64,000 nucleotides of DNA from Dactylonectria macrodidyma (GCA_020744425.1 JAGMUV010000024.1:868001-932000), one strand, 5' to 3'; positions 43,716 through 55,919 are shown, counted from the stretch's first letter. Made by a program: numbers and translations. Notes: generated by a model from the sequence alone, not told the origin.

Positions 43716-45161
43716 TTAGGTATCTAAGCCTTGTGCAAGCTCCGTAACGTGGCCGACATTATACCAGGATAAACAATCCACCGTGTCCCGAGCGTTCCAA
43801 AATGATGAGACGAGATTTTGTACGTCTTCCGCAAATCCAGGCGAGTATCCTATCAGCTCCGGAATGCGCGAGTGCCATATCTCCCTATCGCTCGCCTTCT
43901 GAAGCTCGAAGCAAGCCGCTATCAGCGGAATAGAGGTGGATAGTATTCTTTTGTTTGTCGCTGCTCGGGTCATGTCCAACTGTGTCAAGATACTCATAGC
44001 TAGGGCAGCTGCAGGACCATTGTTCAATCCAAAGGGGAACTTGAGCCGGTGAATGATCAAATTGCACCCTAATCGCATTACTTGTGCCTGGCAAAGCATA
44101 TGAGAGACCTCGACGGCCGTGAAACGAGTAAAGAAGTCTGATGGTATATCGGGTCGCCAAGCGGTGACTTGCTGATCGACAAGTTCCAAGGCCTTGAGTA
44201 TTTCGGACATGTCTTCGTTGTCACCAAGAGATATGGCGTTGCTAAGTTCGCAAATGTCGTAGAGATGTGGTAGTAGAGGACTAGTGAGGCCAATGTAGCG
44301 GTCCACGTATTTCTCAGATCCTTTGACTACTCGATATCTCACCGTCGGAACGGAGCCGTGAATCAAGCACTCGAATATCTCAGGCAGGATTATGCACGAC
44401 ATGAAGACTAGATCTTGATGACTGAAATCAGGCTTTGTCTCATAAGATTCTTTGATCAAAGCCAACGTTCGGCTGGCTATCGCCGGTGCATCTGTCGCCG
44501 TGGAGCAATGCGCAAAGGACAGAACCAAAGCCCCAAGTGCAAGACATTCCGAGACCCCATGTTTGCTCTGGACCTGATATTCCCGGAGTCGTTTAAGAGC
44601 CGAGCACGCATGCACGTATCCAGACCTTACTGTAGTCGGCTCAGTGTTGACAAGATCCGATTGCTCTTGAAGAGTGCAGGCGACGGCTAGAAAGGCGTCC
44701 TTTAGGACAGATTGTGATGTGACTAGGTGAGAAATGAGCAGTTCGAGGTGGCTTTGCACAAAGCTAGGCCCAAGCAAAAAGTAGTCCGCGCCAGCATCAT
44801 CAAATAGCATTTGTTGAATAAGACGATGATCCGCCGACGTGAGATTGTTAATCGTGGGGAGACATCGAGGGATGATAGGACGGCCAAGGCTAGAGGATGG
44901 AGACACAGGATAGAGACGTCGATCATCTTTGCTAGAGTCCCCAGAAGCATCGCTTAGTGGACTTGAGCCTGGTGTAGTTTGCTTCAGCTTTGCAGAGCGA
45001 GGTGGACGCCCGGCTTTCTTGGTTGGTCGACGGTTGAGACACTCAAAGCCGAGCCGATCGCAGCGAGCACATGCGGCGCCTTGTCGCTGCTGGCACTTTT
45101 CCTTGAGAGCATGGCATCGATCGCAGGAGCGACATGAGATTGATTTCGGAGAAGGAGGCAT
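43716..45161 (-). CDS. Zn2Cys6 fungal transcription factor, likely cluster regulator
   Basis: Single exon, 481 aa, ATG 45161. The binuclear zinc cluster is complete near the N-terminus (CDRCHALKEKC, then CARCDRLGFEC), followed by a basic stretch (KKAGRPPRSAKLK) and a Ser-rich linker. The remainder is the fungal TF middle/C-terminal region with helices (for example DAFLAVACTL and LALGALVLSFAHCSTATD). It stands next to a transporter, amidase and FAD oxidase, so a local regulatory role is likely (inference from position). Confidence 0.87.
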   Translation of the reverse strand: MPPSPKSISCRSCDRCHALKEKCQQRQGAACARCDRLGFECLNRRPTKKAGRPPRSAKLKQTTPGSSPLSDASGDSSKDDRRLYPVSPSSSLGRPIIPRCLPTINNLTSADHRLIQQMLFDDAGADYFLLGPSFVQSHLELLISHLVTSQSVLKDAFLAVACTLQEQSDLVNTEPTTVRSGYVHACSALKRLREYQVQSKHGVSECLALGALVLSFAHCSTATDAPAIASRTLALIKESYETKPDFSHQDLVFMSCIILPEIFECLIHGSVPTVRYRVVKGSEKYVDRYIGLTSPLLPHLYDICELSNAISLGDNEDMSEILKALELVDQQVTAWRPDIPSDFFTRFTAVEVSHMLCQAQVMRLGCNLIIHRLKFPFGLNNGPAAALAMSILTQLDMTRAATNKRILSTSIPLIAACFELQKASDREIWHSRIPELIGYSPGFAEDVQNLVSSFWNARDTVDCLSWYNVGHVTELAQGLDT

Positions 45162-45669
45162 CGCGAAGCTTTGAGGAGTGATGCTGGAGAGAGTGCTACT
45201 CTCATTTGATGACTAGAGTGTTGTCCAAAGTCAAGATAAGCAAGACAAGGTGTCCCGTTTTCGCTCCATGAACTCATCATCTTCTCCACTTGACCGATCC
45301 CGACCTTTCCCTTTCCATACAAAGGTAGCGACAGTCTTAGGGGATCTAGTACGAATACGGGCATTGACTAGCATCAACCCCGCGTTTTCCGGCATACGCG
45401 ACGGGACTATCATGAGCTGCAATGCAGGTTGCACCGCAGACGTCAGTGATAGTGCGGCAACTGTGAAAAACATTGGGCTTAAGAAGTGTATAAAATGTGA
45501 AGAAGACTGTGGTTCTTTGAATTCGTGATAGCAGCAAGTCGCCCTTGATGGAGCGGACGGTCTCTTGTACCAGTCAGTGATAGTGCACTAATTTATCATG
45601 AGACCAACATGTTCAAACTATGGTAACTATAAGTAATCCTGGCTTAACCTCCTGCAACGACCAAAGCGT
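45162..45669. other. Intergenic, no supported gene
   Basis: Shared 5' flank of the regulator and 3' end of the transporter. Short ORFs only. Confidence 0.5.
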
Positions 45670-47564
45670 TTACAAATCTCGCAGGATCGGCTGGTTGGCC
45701 GCAATGCTACGATACCGATCCTTGGTCATGACTCTGAACCGCTTGCCAAACGCAATCATGGGGATCGTCATGAAGACGAGGAGACCGGCGAAACAAGCGA
45801 CGATAATATACACATTGCGCAAGCCCATCTTATCCAGCCACGGGGTCAAACCAAACAGTACCGCGATGGAGAACCCATTTCGCCAGAATGTGACCGAGAC
45901 AAAGGCATCACTGACAATCTGTTCACCCGCAGTTAGTACAAGATGCTTGATTCAATTCATGCGTCATGAGTCGTCTGGGAAAGGTTTAGAGAGACGTACA
46001 TCCAAGTAGGCGTCGGTCAGATATGTCAGAGCACTACTGCCCACAATTGAAAAGCCTGCTCCAAAGAAACCGAAGCCACAAGCAATAACAGGCCAAGGTC
46101 GGTGCTAAAGAATAGACATTAGAAACTCTTCCATGCAATGGTCTGTTGAAGATGTGTGTTCGAGACTTACATCGGCCAGTCCAAGTCCGTTCATGCAAAT
46201 GCCGACAATACACAACAGTACTCCTGGGAAGACAAGCCAAAGTCTCATTTCAGGCTCAAAAATACCTCCGTTTCTGCTGGCCAGCCAAATGCTCAATTTG
46301 TCATTGGTCGGCCCACCGATAAAAGCACCCAGGCCTGATCCAATGAACGGGGCAATGCTGAGAAGGCCAATGGACGCAGAGCCGAAGTTGTATGGAGGTG
46401 CGATCATAAAGTAAGACATGAGGGTGCCCAGGACGGCAAAGAATGACAGGAGCAGGCCGTAGACCACCGAAACGTATGCGACTGCTGGGATTGTGAAGAA
46501 GGCAACAAAGGGATCGTAGAACCGATGTACAATGGGAGTGTCCGTCTTGGTAAATAAGGCCATGCGCTGCGTGTACGGCTTTTGTGAGACAAAGTCGGCT
46601 GAGACCACTTTATTGGAATCACCGCGCTCGAGTTGGTTCGTGTTGATGGCCTTATCTTTGGTGCTAGCCAATACGTCTGGTGACTGATTATCACCTTCAA
46701 CAGGACGTCGTTCACCCGCAATAGCCGGAACAAACATGGTCTCTTCGAAGAGAAAAGCTGTGATGATCAAGTTGATGGCCGAAAAGATGGCCGTCAACCA
46801 CCACATCCATCGCCAGCCCATGCCGGCAACGACGTATCCAGCAGCAACTGGGCCAAGGAATGCGCCGCTGCTCTGCATCAATAAGAAGATTCCATTCATA
46901 GTAGCGCGCTGATGCACGAAGAAGAGATCTCCAATGGTCACTTGAACAATCGTCTCGGAAATAGCACCGCCAATGCCCGACACGATATTGGCACCGACCA
47001 AGTCGCCTGCCGTTTGCACCTTTGCGCTCCAGATGGCTGCGGCAAGTTGGATAATCAGACTGAGAAGATAAATGGGGCGGCGACCGTATCGATGGATGAA
47101 GGGTATGAAGACGATGCAACCCACGGCAAGACCAGCATAGCCCGCGGCGGTGCCGTACGTGAAGATATCCAGAGACCAACCGAACTCGGCAATGACTGGC
47201 CCAAAGGACACTGCTCCTATGTCCAGAAAGACAAAGGTGATGAGCACATAGAAGCAGGCGATACCGAAGTTGACTCCTTTTCTCCATTTCGGCCAGTTCT
47301 GTCAAGCTGTGTCAGTCGGATCGTGTACGGTCTCGGTCTGATGTCGTTCGTCACTCACCAGTGGATCGTTGGGGTCATTGGTCGGTGTCGGATGTATAAT
47401 AACCTCTGCCTGGTCACTAGAATGATACTCTGGAAACTTGTCAGCTGTCGGTTGAACACGTTTGAGAGATGGGAGGATGGAGTCGCACTGTCACTTAGCA
47501 AAAATGTGCCGGGAGGAAACTCCGTCTCCGGGATGGAGTTAATAGAGTCATTGCGCTCTGCCAT
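45670..47564 (-). CDS. Major facilitator superfamily transporter
   Basis: Five exons (47564-47495, 47444-47359, 47298-46171, 46104-46000, 45918-45670), introns 50, 60, 66, 81 nt, 545 aa. The N-terminal tail contains HPTPTNDPNDPLNWPKWRK, typical of DHA-type fungal MFS proteins. Twelve membrane segments are expected: six before and six after a hydrophilic loop (about residues 240-300). The conserved loop GRRPIYL lies between TM2 and TM3. Intron 1 (GTGACA donor) is needed to restore the frame. Plasma-membrane importer or exporter of a small compound, perhaps the amidase substrate. Confidence 0.87.
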
Positions 47565-48453
47565 TACTGTTGATTGTCGAGAGAATCGATGGGGTTGAAG
47601 TTGAAGCACAAAAAGTATGACGCTGTTTTCCGTGAGTAAGTGGGAACAGTGCCCGAGTCTTTAAATCATGGAGCACGATCCAATCTCAAAACCCATGTCC
47701 TGAAGTTTAGGACCGTCAATGAGTGACCAGCATCGGGTATCAGATTAGTCTCATCCATCGTTTGTTGGAGAGGGGGAACTAAGAATGCACAATGAAACTT
47801 GCCGGGTTGTCGTGGCGCGCTATCTAGAAAACCTGCCGGCCGACCACAGAAGCAATGAGAAACTCGCCGGCTCTTATCGACATACCCACCCTTCTTATCA
47901 ACCGAGCATCAAGCTAGGCCGAGAGCATGTGCGTTTCCCCGCAAATAGGTGTCCTGCTAGCTCCCCTGTGTCTTTGCGGGGAAACATCCTCGCAGATGCC
48001 GTAGGGTAGATCCCTCGGCTCCGAGTAGGCAAGAATCATCAGCCGGTATGTTGACTGGACTCTGATTGGGTTCTTTTTACGTATCGGTCCATCGGTAGCT
48101 TCAACACATCGCTGTTTGCTGATACACGTCGCTTGTAGCTTCCAGTCTGGTTTAGTCTAGCCGCTGGCGCGTAAAATGCCGGCTCATGGGATTTAATATC
48201 CCGGCCGAACTGTTCGAGGACATTGAGCCCATACTTGTACTTATGGTTTACTTTGAACCCCTCCCTTTCCAGGTGTGCTACAAAGGCGCTACAAACTTTC
48301 CATCCTAACTTCCTGGTCGAACCAACGGTACATCCGTCACCCAACTGGACCTGTAATTTTGCATGTCCCTTGTGTTTACCGGTTTTGTTTCTCACAAAAT
48401 TCTGACAAGCACGACCGCGGAAAATACATTGGCCTAAAACAACATATCACTAC
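47565..48453. other. Intergenic, divergent promoter region of transporter and amidase
   Basis: 889 bp between head-to-head genes. ORFs are short and domainless. No operator recognised. Confidence 0.45.
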
Positions 48454-50458
48454 ATGAACATGGGCTCCATCAGCTCACCCCAAGACCACCCCGATGACTG
48501 GGCAGTCAAGGCAGCACGCAAGTACGCCGAGTGCCAGGCGTTGATTCCAAAGTCTTGGCGCATTCCCAGTGAGATCATGGAGTCATTGCAAGCACCTTTG
48601 GAGGCGAACCCAAATGACCTGATTACCCTCGACGTCGTTCGTCGCTCGGGCATTCTCTCTGAGAGAGAACTCGACATAACTGAGAAGCACAGTGTCGAAT
48701 CTCTTTTGAACGCACTCGCTACAGGGTCCTTCACTTCTGAGGAAGTCACCGTCGCTTTTTCGAAGAGGGCAGCGCTGGCTCAACAATTGGTACGTTCACC
48801 AAGTTAACCATGAGACATGGGATTAATGCTCGCAGACGAATTGTCTCACTGAAATGATGTTTGACGACGCACGAATCCGTGCTCGAGAGTTGGACGCATT
48901 GAGAGAGAGCGGCAAGCTCGCTGGCCCTCTTCATGGACTTCCAATCAGCATCAAGGACTCTTTCCAGGTTGCTGGAACCCAGGCGACTCTCGGACTGGTT
49001 GCATACCTCGATCGTCACTCCGAGAAGAACTCGTCTCTCGTGGAGATTTTGCTGTCCCTCGGCGCTGTTCTCTATGTCAAGACCAACATACCGCAAACAA
49101 TGATGGTATGTCCGAGTGAAAGTCCTAGAATACCAACTTCTGATTACTGTGACAGACGGCCGACTCGCAAAACAATGTCTTTAGGCGGACGCTGAACCCC
49201 CGCAATACGATGCTCGGGGCTGGAGGCTCAAGTGGAGGTGAAGGTGCTCTCATAGCATTTCGTGGATCGCCACTTGGCGTTGGCACCGATATTGCTGGTA
49301 AGCCTGACCCTGGCCTTTCTAGATATTTTCTTGCACTGAACATCTTGAGATTCCGAACCGCTCATGTCTGGTGCCGTCTGCTAACATTACTTTAGGTTCC
49401 ATACGCATTCCCGCTCTCTGCTGCGGTACATATGGCTTCAAACCCACCGCCAACCGAGTGCCTTACGGTGGCCAGCAAGGCTGTAGTACTCCTGGCTTGA
49501 AATTCATCCCAGCCTGTGCAGGCCCTTTGGCCAACGACTTCGCAGCTCTGGAAATATTCGTCAAGAATGTTATTGATGCTCGTCCATCCAAGTTTGACCA
49601 TACTGTCATCGACGTTCCCTGGAGAGTCTCATCGCTGGAACCGAAGCAAAAATTGAGACTGGGCGTCTTGCCTGAGAGCGAGACATACCCATTGCACCCT
49701 CCAATCCGAGCGGCTTTGTTAAAAGCCGTGAGAAAGCTAGAATCACAAGGTCATGAGCTTGTGCGACTGGATTCATCAGTCTGCCACGTCGACAATGCCA
49801 CCGAGGTGGCATGGGGACTCTTTGGTCTCGACAACGGGGCCGACAAGGTGGTATCCTCGAGCGGTGAGCCGGTGATTCCTTCAAGAACACGTATTGCTAC
49901 CCAGATTAAGAGGGTCAATTTCGATTTTGTGCCGACCAGGGAGGGTGAAGACCAGCTCTCGAGGATTGCAGCCCTTAACGTGAAGAAAGCCGAGATTCTC
50001 GACGCGTGGAGAATGATTTGGAACGACAATCAACTGGATGCGGTGATTGGGCCGGGAGCTCAGAATACAGCAGTCGAGCATGACTTGTATGGTGTTCCTC
50101 CATACACGACTCTACTCAACGTTCTCGATGTACGTATTCTTTGCGTTGGAGGTACACTTGCTGACCGTTATCTAGTATCCGGCGTGCGTCATACCCTTTG
50201 GGAAATCGGATGAGCTGTCAGGAGAATCTCTTGACTTCCAGCCTCATCAAGCTGGCCCGCCATGTAAGAAACCACGACTGCAACTCCCCTGCCATGCTAA
50301 CTAATATAGACAACCCAACCATCACCAAGGGTATGCCCTGCTCAGTTCAAGTCTTCACTAGCTCAATGAGGGACGAGGAATGTCTGGCCATTTCAAAAAT
50401 TGTAAATACATGTCTGAAAGAGGAACAGAGTAGCGTGTGGATTAGAATGAAGTTGTGA
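48454..50458 (+). CDS. Amidase (amidase-signature family)
   Basis: Six exons (48454-48789, 48836-49105, 49156-49297, 49396-50129, 50176-50263, 50310-50458) with introns 46, 50, 98, 46, 46 nt, all phase-consistent, 572 aa. The amidase-signature catalytic triad is present: Lys in SIKDS, the cis-Ser in GAGGSSGGE, and the nucleophilic Ser in GTDIAGSIRIPA, which spans the third intron. It hydrolyses a carboxamide to acid and ammonia in the cytosol; fungal acetamidases are the closest well-known relatives. Two possible starts, 48454 and 48460. Confidence 0.92.
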
Positions 50459-51168
50459 CTGACTCATGAGCAAATTTGTTGTATATAAACACGATTGAGA
50501 GAATATTGTAACGTAAAGAGACCGTTATTCTAATTGTCTCTAGAAACGATAAGAAGAATCTTCAAAATCGTTTTCATAATTATAATCTTGTTGAAGGACG
50601 CACCGCCGAGGCGCCAACCCGCGAATTTACGCAAAGTACAAACGCCCTGAGCACAGATGTCTTGACTTGCGCGACCTCACGGCTAGAAAATTTGAGTCAT
50701 CAAATTTCGGCATCTCAAATCCAAGATAGGCTTCATTTCAGTGGTGAACTAAATGCTCGGGTACTAGCATAAGAGGCGGGAAACAACGGACTTTACGGAG
50801 TCCTCGGGATCCGATTGCTTATCGTAAGTCGAATGCCCTGATAACTGAGCCACTAATCATGGCGAATCATGGTCCAGCTTTTGGATCCTCCAAGAGTCAA
50901 CATCATCCAAGTGAATTTTAATGCCCGTAACGAGCTTAGTCCTTAGGCTAAGTACGAAGCTGGCCTAATCCTTAAACTTGATCCAGTGAGCAACAAGCCG
51001 CCGGCAGGTTTCGAGATGTGCGGGACATCAGGTCGACGTTGATATATAGTGCACTCGTTGTCTTTGGAATATTTGGGTCTATCGAGCAATATTTGAGTCT
51101 ATCAAATCGCCGATTTCTGTGCCAATATTGAGCCATACACTCAAAACGTTAACGCCCTTCATTCACCA
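50459..51168. other. Intergenic; possible tRNA-like remnant
   Basis: On the minus strand about 50800-50862 there is a D-arm-like GTGGCTCAGTTATCAGGGCA followed by an anticodon-arm-like TTCGACTTACGAT, but no closed T-arm or acceptor stem. Otherwise nothing. Confidence 0.3.
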
Positions 51169-52747
51169 ATGGCTTTAGAATGTATGTCTCTGTATTTGGT
51201 TACCAGTCTGACCCCGCCCCTAATGTGACCCCTCGCAGCTCTCGCACAGCAGGCCAGAGACCGCATGTCTCTTGCAGCTGGTTTGCCTTCTGAAAATCCA
51301 ACTTCACCCACTTGGCAACAACCCCCAGCTTCTATCGCCAACATCCAGTCTCCAACTCTTCCTGCAGTCACAGACATTGCCATTATTGGGTCTGGTATTA
51401 CTGGTACATCTGTCGCTCACACGTTGTTGAAGCACTCGAAAGGCCCTGGGCTACAGGTGACTATTTTAGAAGCCCGCGGCGCTTGCAGCGGCGCAACGGG
51501 ACGAAATGGCGGCCATCTCGTCTCCGACACATGCCATAGCTTTGAACGCCTCGTTGAGAATTTAGGAACTGAAGAAGCCGTAAAGATCTTCCGCTTCAGC
51601 GAAGCCAACATCTCTGGACTCAGGGCCGTGGTCAGTGAGCTTAGTGAAGCGGAGCGTGAGGAAGTTGAACTACGCGAAGTCAATGCCACATGCATTCTAA
51701 AAGACCACGAGACCATGGAACACGGGAAGAGTTCTCTTGCAGCTTTTCAAGCTGCGGTAAAGGATTCAATTCTCGAGCATGAGCTGAGGGAGGATCAGAG
51801 TATCATCAAGGTGAGATATTAATGCCGAACCAGATTTGGGAATTACGATGCTAACGTCTTCACAGGACAAATATAAGTACCGGGATGGTGTCGCCGCCCT
51901 TGACCAAAGAGGAGCCGGTGCACTCTGGCCCTATCGATTAATCACCATCCTTCAAAAGCGTTTGTTGGAATCGTACGCGAAAAGATTCACAATCGAGACA
52001 AATACACCTGTCCATGCCATCACTCATGAGAAGTCTGAAAGCGAGCCTGGATATGTGCTGAAGACACCTCGAGGAAGCATCAGAGCGAAAAAAATAATTC
52101 ACTGCACCAACGGCTACTCCTCGCACCTACTGCCCAGCTTGACAGGGAAACTCTACCCACTCAGGGGTACTGTCACGGTTCAAGATCCTGGAGCTTCTTT
52201 CCCGAGTCTGGGAAACATTTACTCGTGGTCAATGTTGCATAAACCCAGCTACGACTCTGAGACCCGACGCCTCACGGTTGGACTTGTCTATGCTCAACAA
52301 AATGCCAAGACAGGCGAGATTTTCATCGGGGGTGAAAGCCAAGAAATCGAAAACATCCTGAGTAGCGACGATTCCAAAGTGTCGGATTCCGCTCAAGAAT
52401 ACCTTTCAACCATTGTTCCTAAGATGTATCTGGATGCGGATGATGCCAAAACAAAGAATGTGTGGTCTGGTATCATGGGATTCACTACGGACGGGTTCCC
52501 GCTGATTGGCAACATTGGCCAAACGATAACAGGACGCGAGGGCTCCAACGAATGGATTGCAGCCGGTTTCAATGGCCACGGAATGGACAAGTGTTGGTTG
52601 AGCGGAGAGGCAGTTGCTAGAATGGCTCTCGGCGAAGAGGTACCCTCGTGGTTTCCAAAGTCGTTCCTTGCGAGTGAGGAGAGACTCGAGTATTTTACTT
52701 TGGACAATTCGGTGAATGGTTTGGTGAGCATGCTTGCTACTGAGTAG
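51169..52747 (+). CDS. FAD-dependent oxidoreductase (DAO family)
   Basis: Three exons (51169-51181, 51239-51810, 51866-52747) with introns 57 and 55 nt, 488 aa. The tiny first exon codes MALE; the frame is confirmed by the ...SLAAGLPSENPTSP continuation. The Rossmann motif IAIIGSGITG, the GATGRNGGH signature and the C-terminal GFNGHGM..CW match fungal DAO proteins that oxidise amino acids or amines. Placed 710 bp after the amidase, it could act on an amine released there, feeding nitrogen catabolism (inference). Confidence 0.9.
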
Positions 52748-52949
52748 TCGCTCAAGAGTAGGATAATGGGGCCATGTTAAGCAGGGAAGTATTTCAAGCT
52801 CTGTTATCCTAGGGGGGTCACGAGACGCTACATCAGGACAGGGCGAGATTTCTTGGAGCTAAAACGCCCGACACAAACAGGGGAGATTATGAGATAGCTA
52901 TCAATTTCTAGTAGGCAATAATAGCCGCGCAGGTGTAATTACAAACTCC

Positions 52950-54268
52950 CTAACTTAAACGTGCCGCTTTAGGTGCCGTCTCGCAAAACCATGCATCAGA
53001 CAATATTTCCGCAGCCGAAGGTCGCTTGGCAGGATCGTACTGCAAAATCCGCCGAATGAGTGTCTTCACTTTACGGGCTTCCTCTTCATCAAGGTCTGGC
53101 CCAGCTTCATCGAACAACTGCTCCATGGATGTCCCCTCCAGCATGAGCGGCTCTTCCCCTTCCGCGACTCCCCCAAGCTGACAATTGTAGAGCTTCTTCT
53201 CGGGCGTAAAGTACAATGAAGATGTCTTCCAGTGCTTGAAGAGCTCGTCTGGGAGGGGGCCAAGCATGTCGGTGAGGGAAAGGAGATGTTCGTCATCCTC
53301 AAACTCTGGACCCGGTATGCAGAAGAGCGGTTGCCCGGTGACCAACTCAAAGACGAGGCATCCGAAACTCCAGATGTCTAGTGTTGGGTTGACAGCTCCA
53401 GTGAGAATCAGCTCGGGGGCTCGAAGGCCGAGCGGAGTAACTGGCTTGGTAGGGGGGTCAGTAAAGAAATATGCTGTACGGGGTGGTCAGTCATGCGTGC
53501 ATATACTCATTCTGAAGAAAAAGGGAAACAAAGAAGGATTTGTAACAGGAGGTACTGACCACCACCCAAGTCGGATAATTTTACCCTAAAACCTTCGGCG
53601 TGGCTGGTAAAAGGCGCCAGCGGTTGTGCAATGCAGAGGTATGGAGGGGCCCATTTGTCTTGTTTGCCGTCTAGCCTCTCTACCGGGGATGAGATTGACC
53701 TAGCTTCCACATCTTCCACCTGCCGAAGCACATCCTCGGGCTTGGAGTCGATGTCATCAAGAGCAAAGAGCATGTTTCCTGGCTGTAAGTCTCCATGAGC
53801 GATGTCATTCTCATGTAGAAATGCCAGGGCCTGCAGGCACTGCTTGAGGATGGCCTTTGCCATCTGGGGTGGATAGCGGATCTTCATTCCCCGCTTGCGA
53901 GGTTTGAACTGGGGCAGCTCCTCGACCATGGTATTAGCACTCGGGCCCATGGGCTCAAATACCAGGCATTTGTGGATGCCATTGGGGCCGTGATGTTCGA
54001 ATTCGTCAAGTAGCTGCGTGATGTGCCGGGCTCCCTCTGCTGGCGCAGCTTTGTTGAGGTGGCGCAAGATCCTCAGCTCGTAATTCTGACGCCTCGATAG
54101 ATTCCTACATGTCCGTATGCTGATCCTACGTCCCGCACTGGATCTGCTCTTTGAGAAGCAGCAGCAAGTAAGCCAGACAGGGGCGAGCAAAGGACTCAGA
54201 AACGCTCGGTTGGAAGACGTGTTATGCAACGTAGCCTCACAATGCGTTACTTCTGCCCAGCGACTCAT
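52950..54268 (-). CDS. SRPK-like protein kinase without visible N-lobe
   Basis: Two exons (54268-53560, 53473-52950), intron 86 nt (GTCAGT donor), 410 aa. C-lobe features are clear: NYELRILRHL, HLCLVFEPMGP-type text, the catalytic loop HGDLQPGN (Asp present), DLGGAYFF (DFG replaced by DLG), LRAPE, WSFGC. The glycine-rich loop and the ATP-anchoring Lys of the N-lobe are not in the first 75 residues, and I found no upstream exon with them. The gene is therefore a 5'-truncated or partial copy, or exon 1 lies farther upstream. SR-protein kinase-type function cannot be assumed. Confidence 0.75.
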
Positions 54269-54646
54269 TTAATTTCTAGGTGCTGAGATACAATCCCACG
54301 ACTTCCTAGCTTGGTGGTACAACGTCAGCTCCGAGTGACTAGACGAGTCTTGGGGTAGCGGGTACGCTTGCGCTCACCATCTTAGATTTGCACAGCTGCG
54401 CGAGCACGATCCTGATAGGCCGACTGTGCCACTTTGGCGATGGCAGCATGCTGGAGGATCCGCTATCGACGAGCTGGGATTAATGTCTCCAGTGCCTCTC
54501 TCGATACACAGAGCTGAGCAGCATTAGCAGAAAGTCTCTTCACTTCAAGAGAGTGCGAAAGTCCTTCTTTCACACGAGAACTTTGAAAAGGTGAAACTTG
54601 CAGTATCTAGGTCTACCCGACGATAATTTGGTTGATTAAATTCTAG

Positions 54647-54979
54647 AGTCAGAATGGCAGTCATGGGCGTGGGAACGCGCGATATCCTCCGCCCTCTGCA
54701 GCTCAGAACCCTCCCACGACACAAGATTCTCATGTGCAAAGAAACACATACCCCTTCCAGAGGGACACGGCAAACTCACCTCAGCGGTCCAACTTTCCAA
54801 CAGAAGGACAACCAATGGAGTTTGCCTTGCCGTCAGGCCCGGAACTGAACCCGCTGGAAGATCTTGACGACGATTTTGGGGTTGCTGATGACGCTGAAAT
54901 GTCCTCTTGGCCATTTTTGCCACTAGTCTCTCCGTTGGAGGCCATGCCACTCGATTTTGACATGTTAAACCCGATATGA
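54647..54979 (+). CDS. Possible last exon of a small acidic-tailed protein
   Basis: An open frame starts after a good acceptor (TTCTAG) at 54646 and runs to TGA at 54977-54979. It has a Gln/Asn/Pro-rich start and a strikingly acidic-hydrophobic tail (DLDDDFGVADDAEMSSWPF...FDMLNPI) of activation-domain type, reminiscent of the 12.2 kb protein's tail. I cannot place its first exon, and there is no ATG in frame near the acceptor. May be a real gene with upstream exons, or chance. Confidence 0.3.
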   Translation, partial: SQNGSHGRGNARYPPPSAAQNPPTTQDSHVQRNTYPFQRDTANSPQRSNFPTEGQPMEFALPSGPELNPLEDLDDDFGVADDAEMSSWPFLPLVSPLEAMPLDFDMLNPI

Positions 54980-55145
54980 TATGATATTGGCTGCCTCCAT
55001 CTAGATTCGAGTGTCTTGTTTGAACAAATTCCTTTGAACAAGATACGACGTTGAAACCAAAAACGGTGTGATTACATCAGAATAAAGCTATGTAGACAAT
55101 GTTTTCAAGTCCATGGTTTCTAATAACCAATAAGTCCATGAATAG

Positions 55146-55919
55146 TTATTTCAGCCACTGCTGAAACCATAGAACAGCCGCATTTTTTGCTCTCTCCATG
55201 CCCTCCCTCTCCCCTCGAACAGCAAACCCGTGCTCGAGCCCCGGAAAGTACTAATAGCCATACGCAACACTCAGCGTAGGGATGACGCGGTTGCTGAATG
55301 CCTTCAGTTCGTCGGTGAACCAGGGGTCCTTCTCAGGAGCCATGATCTGGACCGGAACGCCAACGTTCTCGATCTCGATTTCCTCCAGCTGAGAGGGATG
55401 AGCCGTAGTAATGCAGTCGACTAGCGGGTTGGCCTTGGTACCAAAAAGGAAGACTCCCCAGCCGCCGTAGCAAAATCCGATGCTACCGATGCGTTTGTGT
55501 TGCGAGCGGAGGTCACCGGCGCACTCAATGACCTCCGAGCCCCTGATGGCTTTGGAGTTGCGCTCGAGGAACCCTGGCACGTCCATCTCCGCCCACCGAC
55601 TTTGATCGTTGAGGATGTCGGCGGGGATAACTTCGCCCTTAAAACTACAAGCAAGTATCAGCGTCTTATCATGGTGTTTTTGTTATAGACCCAGGGTTTC
55701 TCACATGTCGGGAATGTAGACTGTAGCGCCCACCTCTTCGGCATACTGGTCGGCCAAGAGTCGCGTATTCGTAAATCTCTACCCAAACAAATCGTGGAGA
55801 ATCAGAATGGCCACATCCTTGTTTGAGCCTGTGATGTAGCAGTTAAGGATGACCAACTTTGCGTCACGGCCTTTCGGTTTGGCATTCCACTGGAAACCTT
55901 TGAGACAACAGTCACTCAT
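55146..55919 (-). pseudogene. Dienelactone hydrolase-family pseudogene with two premature stops
   Basis: From ATG 55919 to TAA at 55148-55146, with a 61-nt intron (55645-55705), the product would be about 237 aa of the dienelactone hydrolase family (HDLFG, GFCYGGWG nucleophile elbow, LEHGFAVRG histidine). Two TAG codons interrupt it: 55781-55779 where a Trp is expected after HDLFG, and 55253-55251 where a Gln is expected before YFPGLEHGF. Both are C-to-T type changes (TGG to TAG on the opposite strand, CAG to TAG) at CpA sites, the signature of repeat-induced point mutation. The gene is dead as annotated. Confidence 0.82.

Noticed and set aside
47445..47494. Frameshift in the MFS transporter
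   Set aside because: A 50-nt intron (GTGACA donor, ACAG acceptor) restores a textbook family N-terminus, so the gene is intact.
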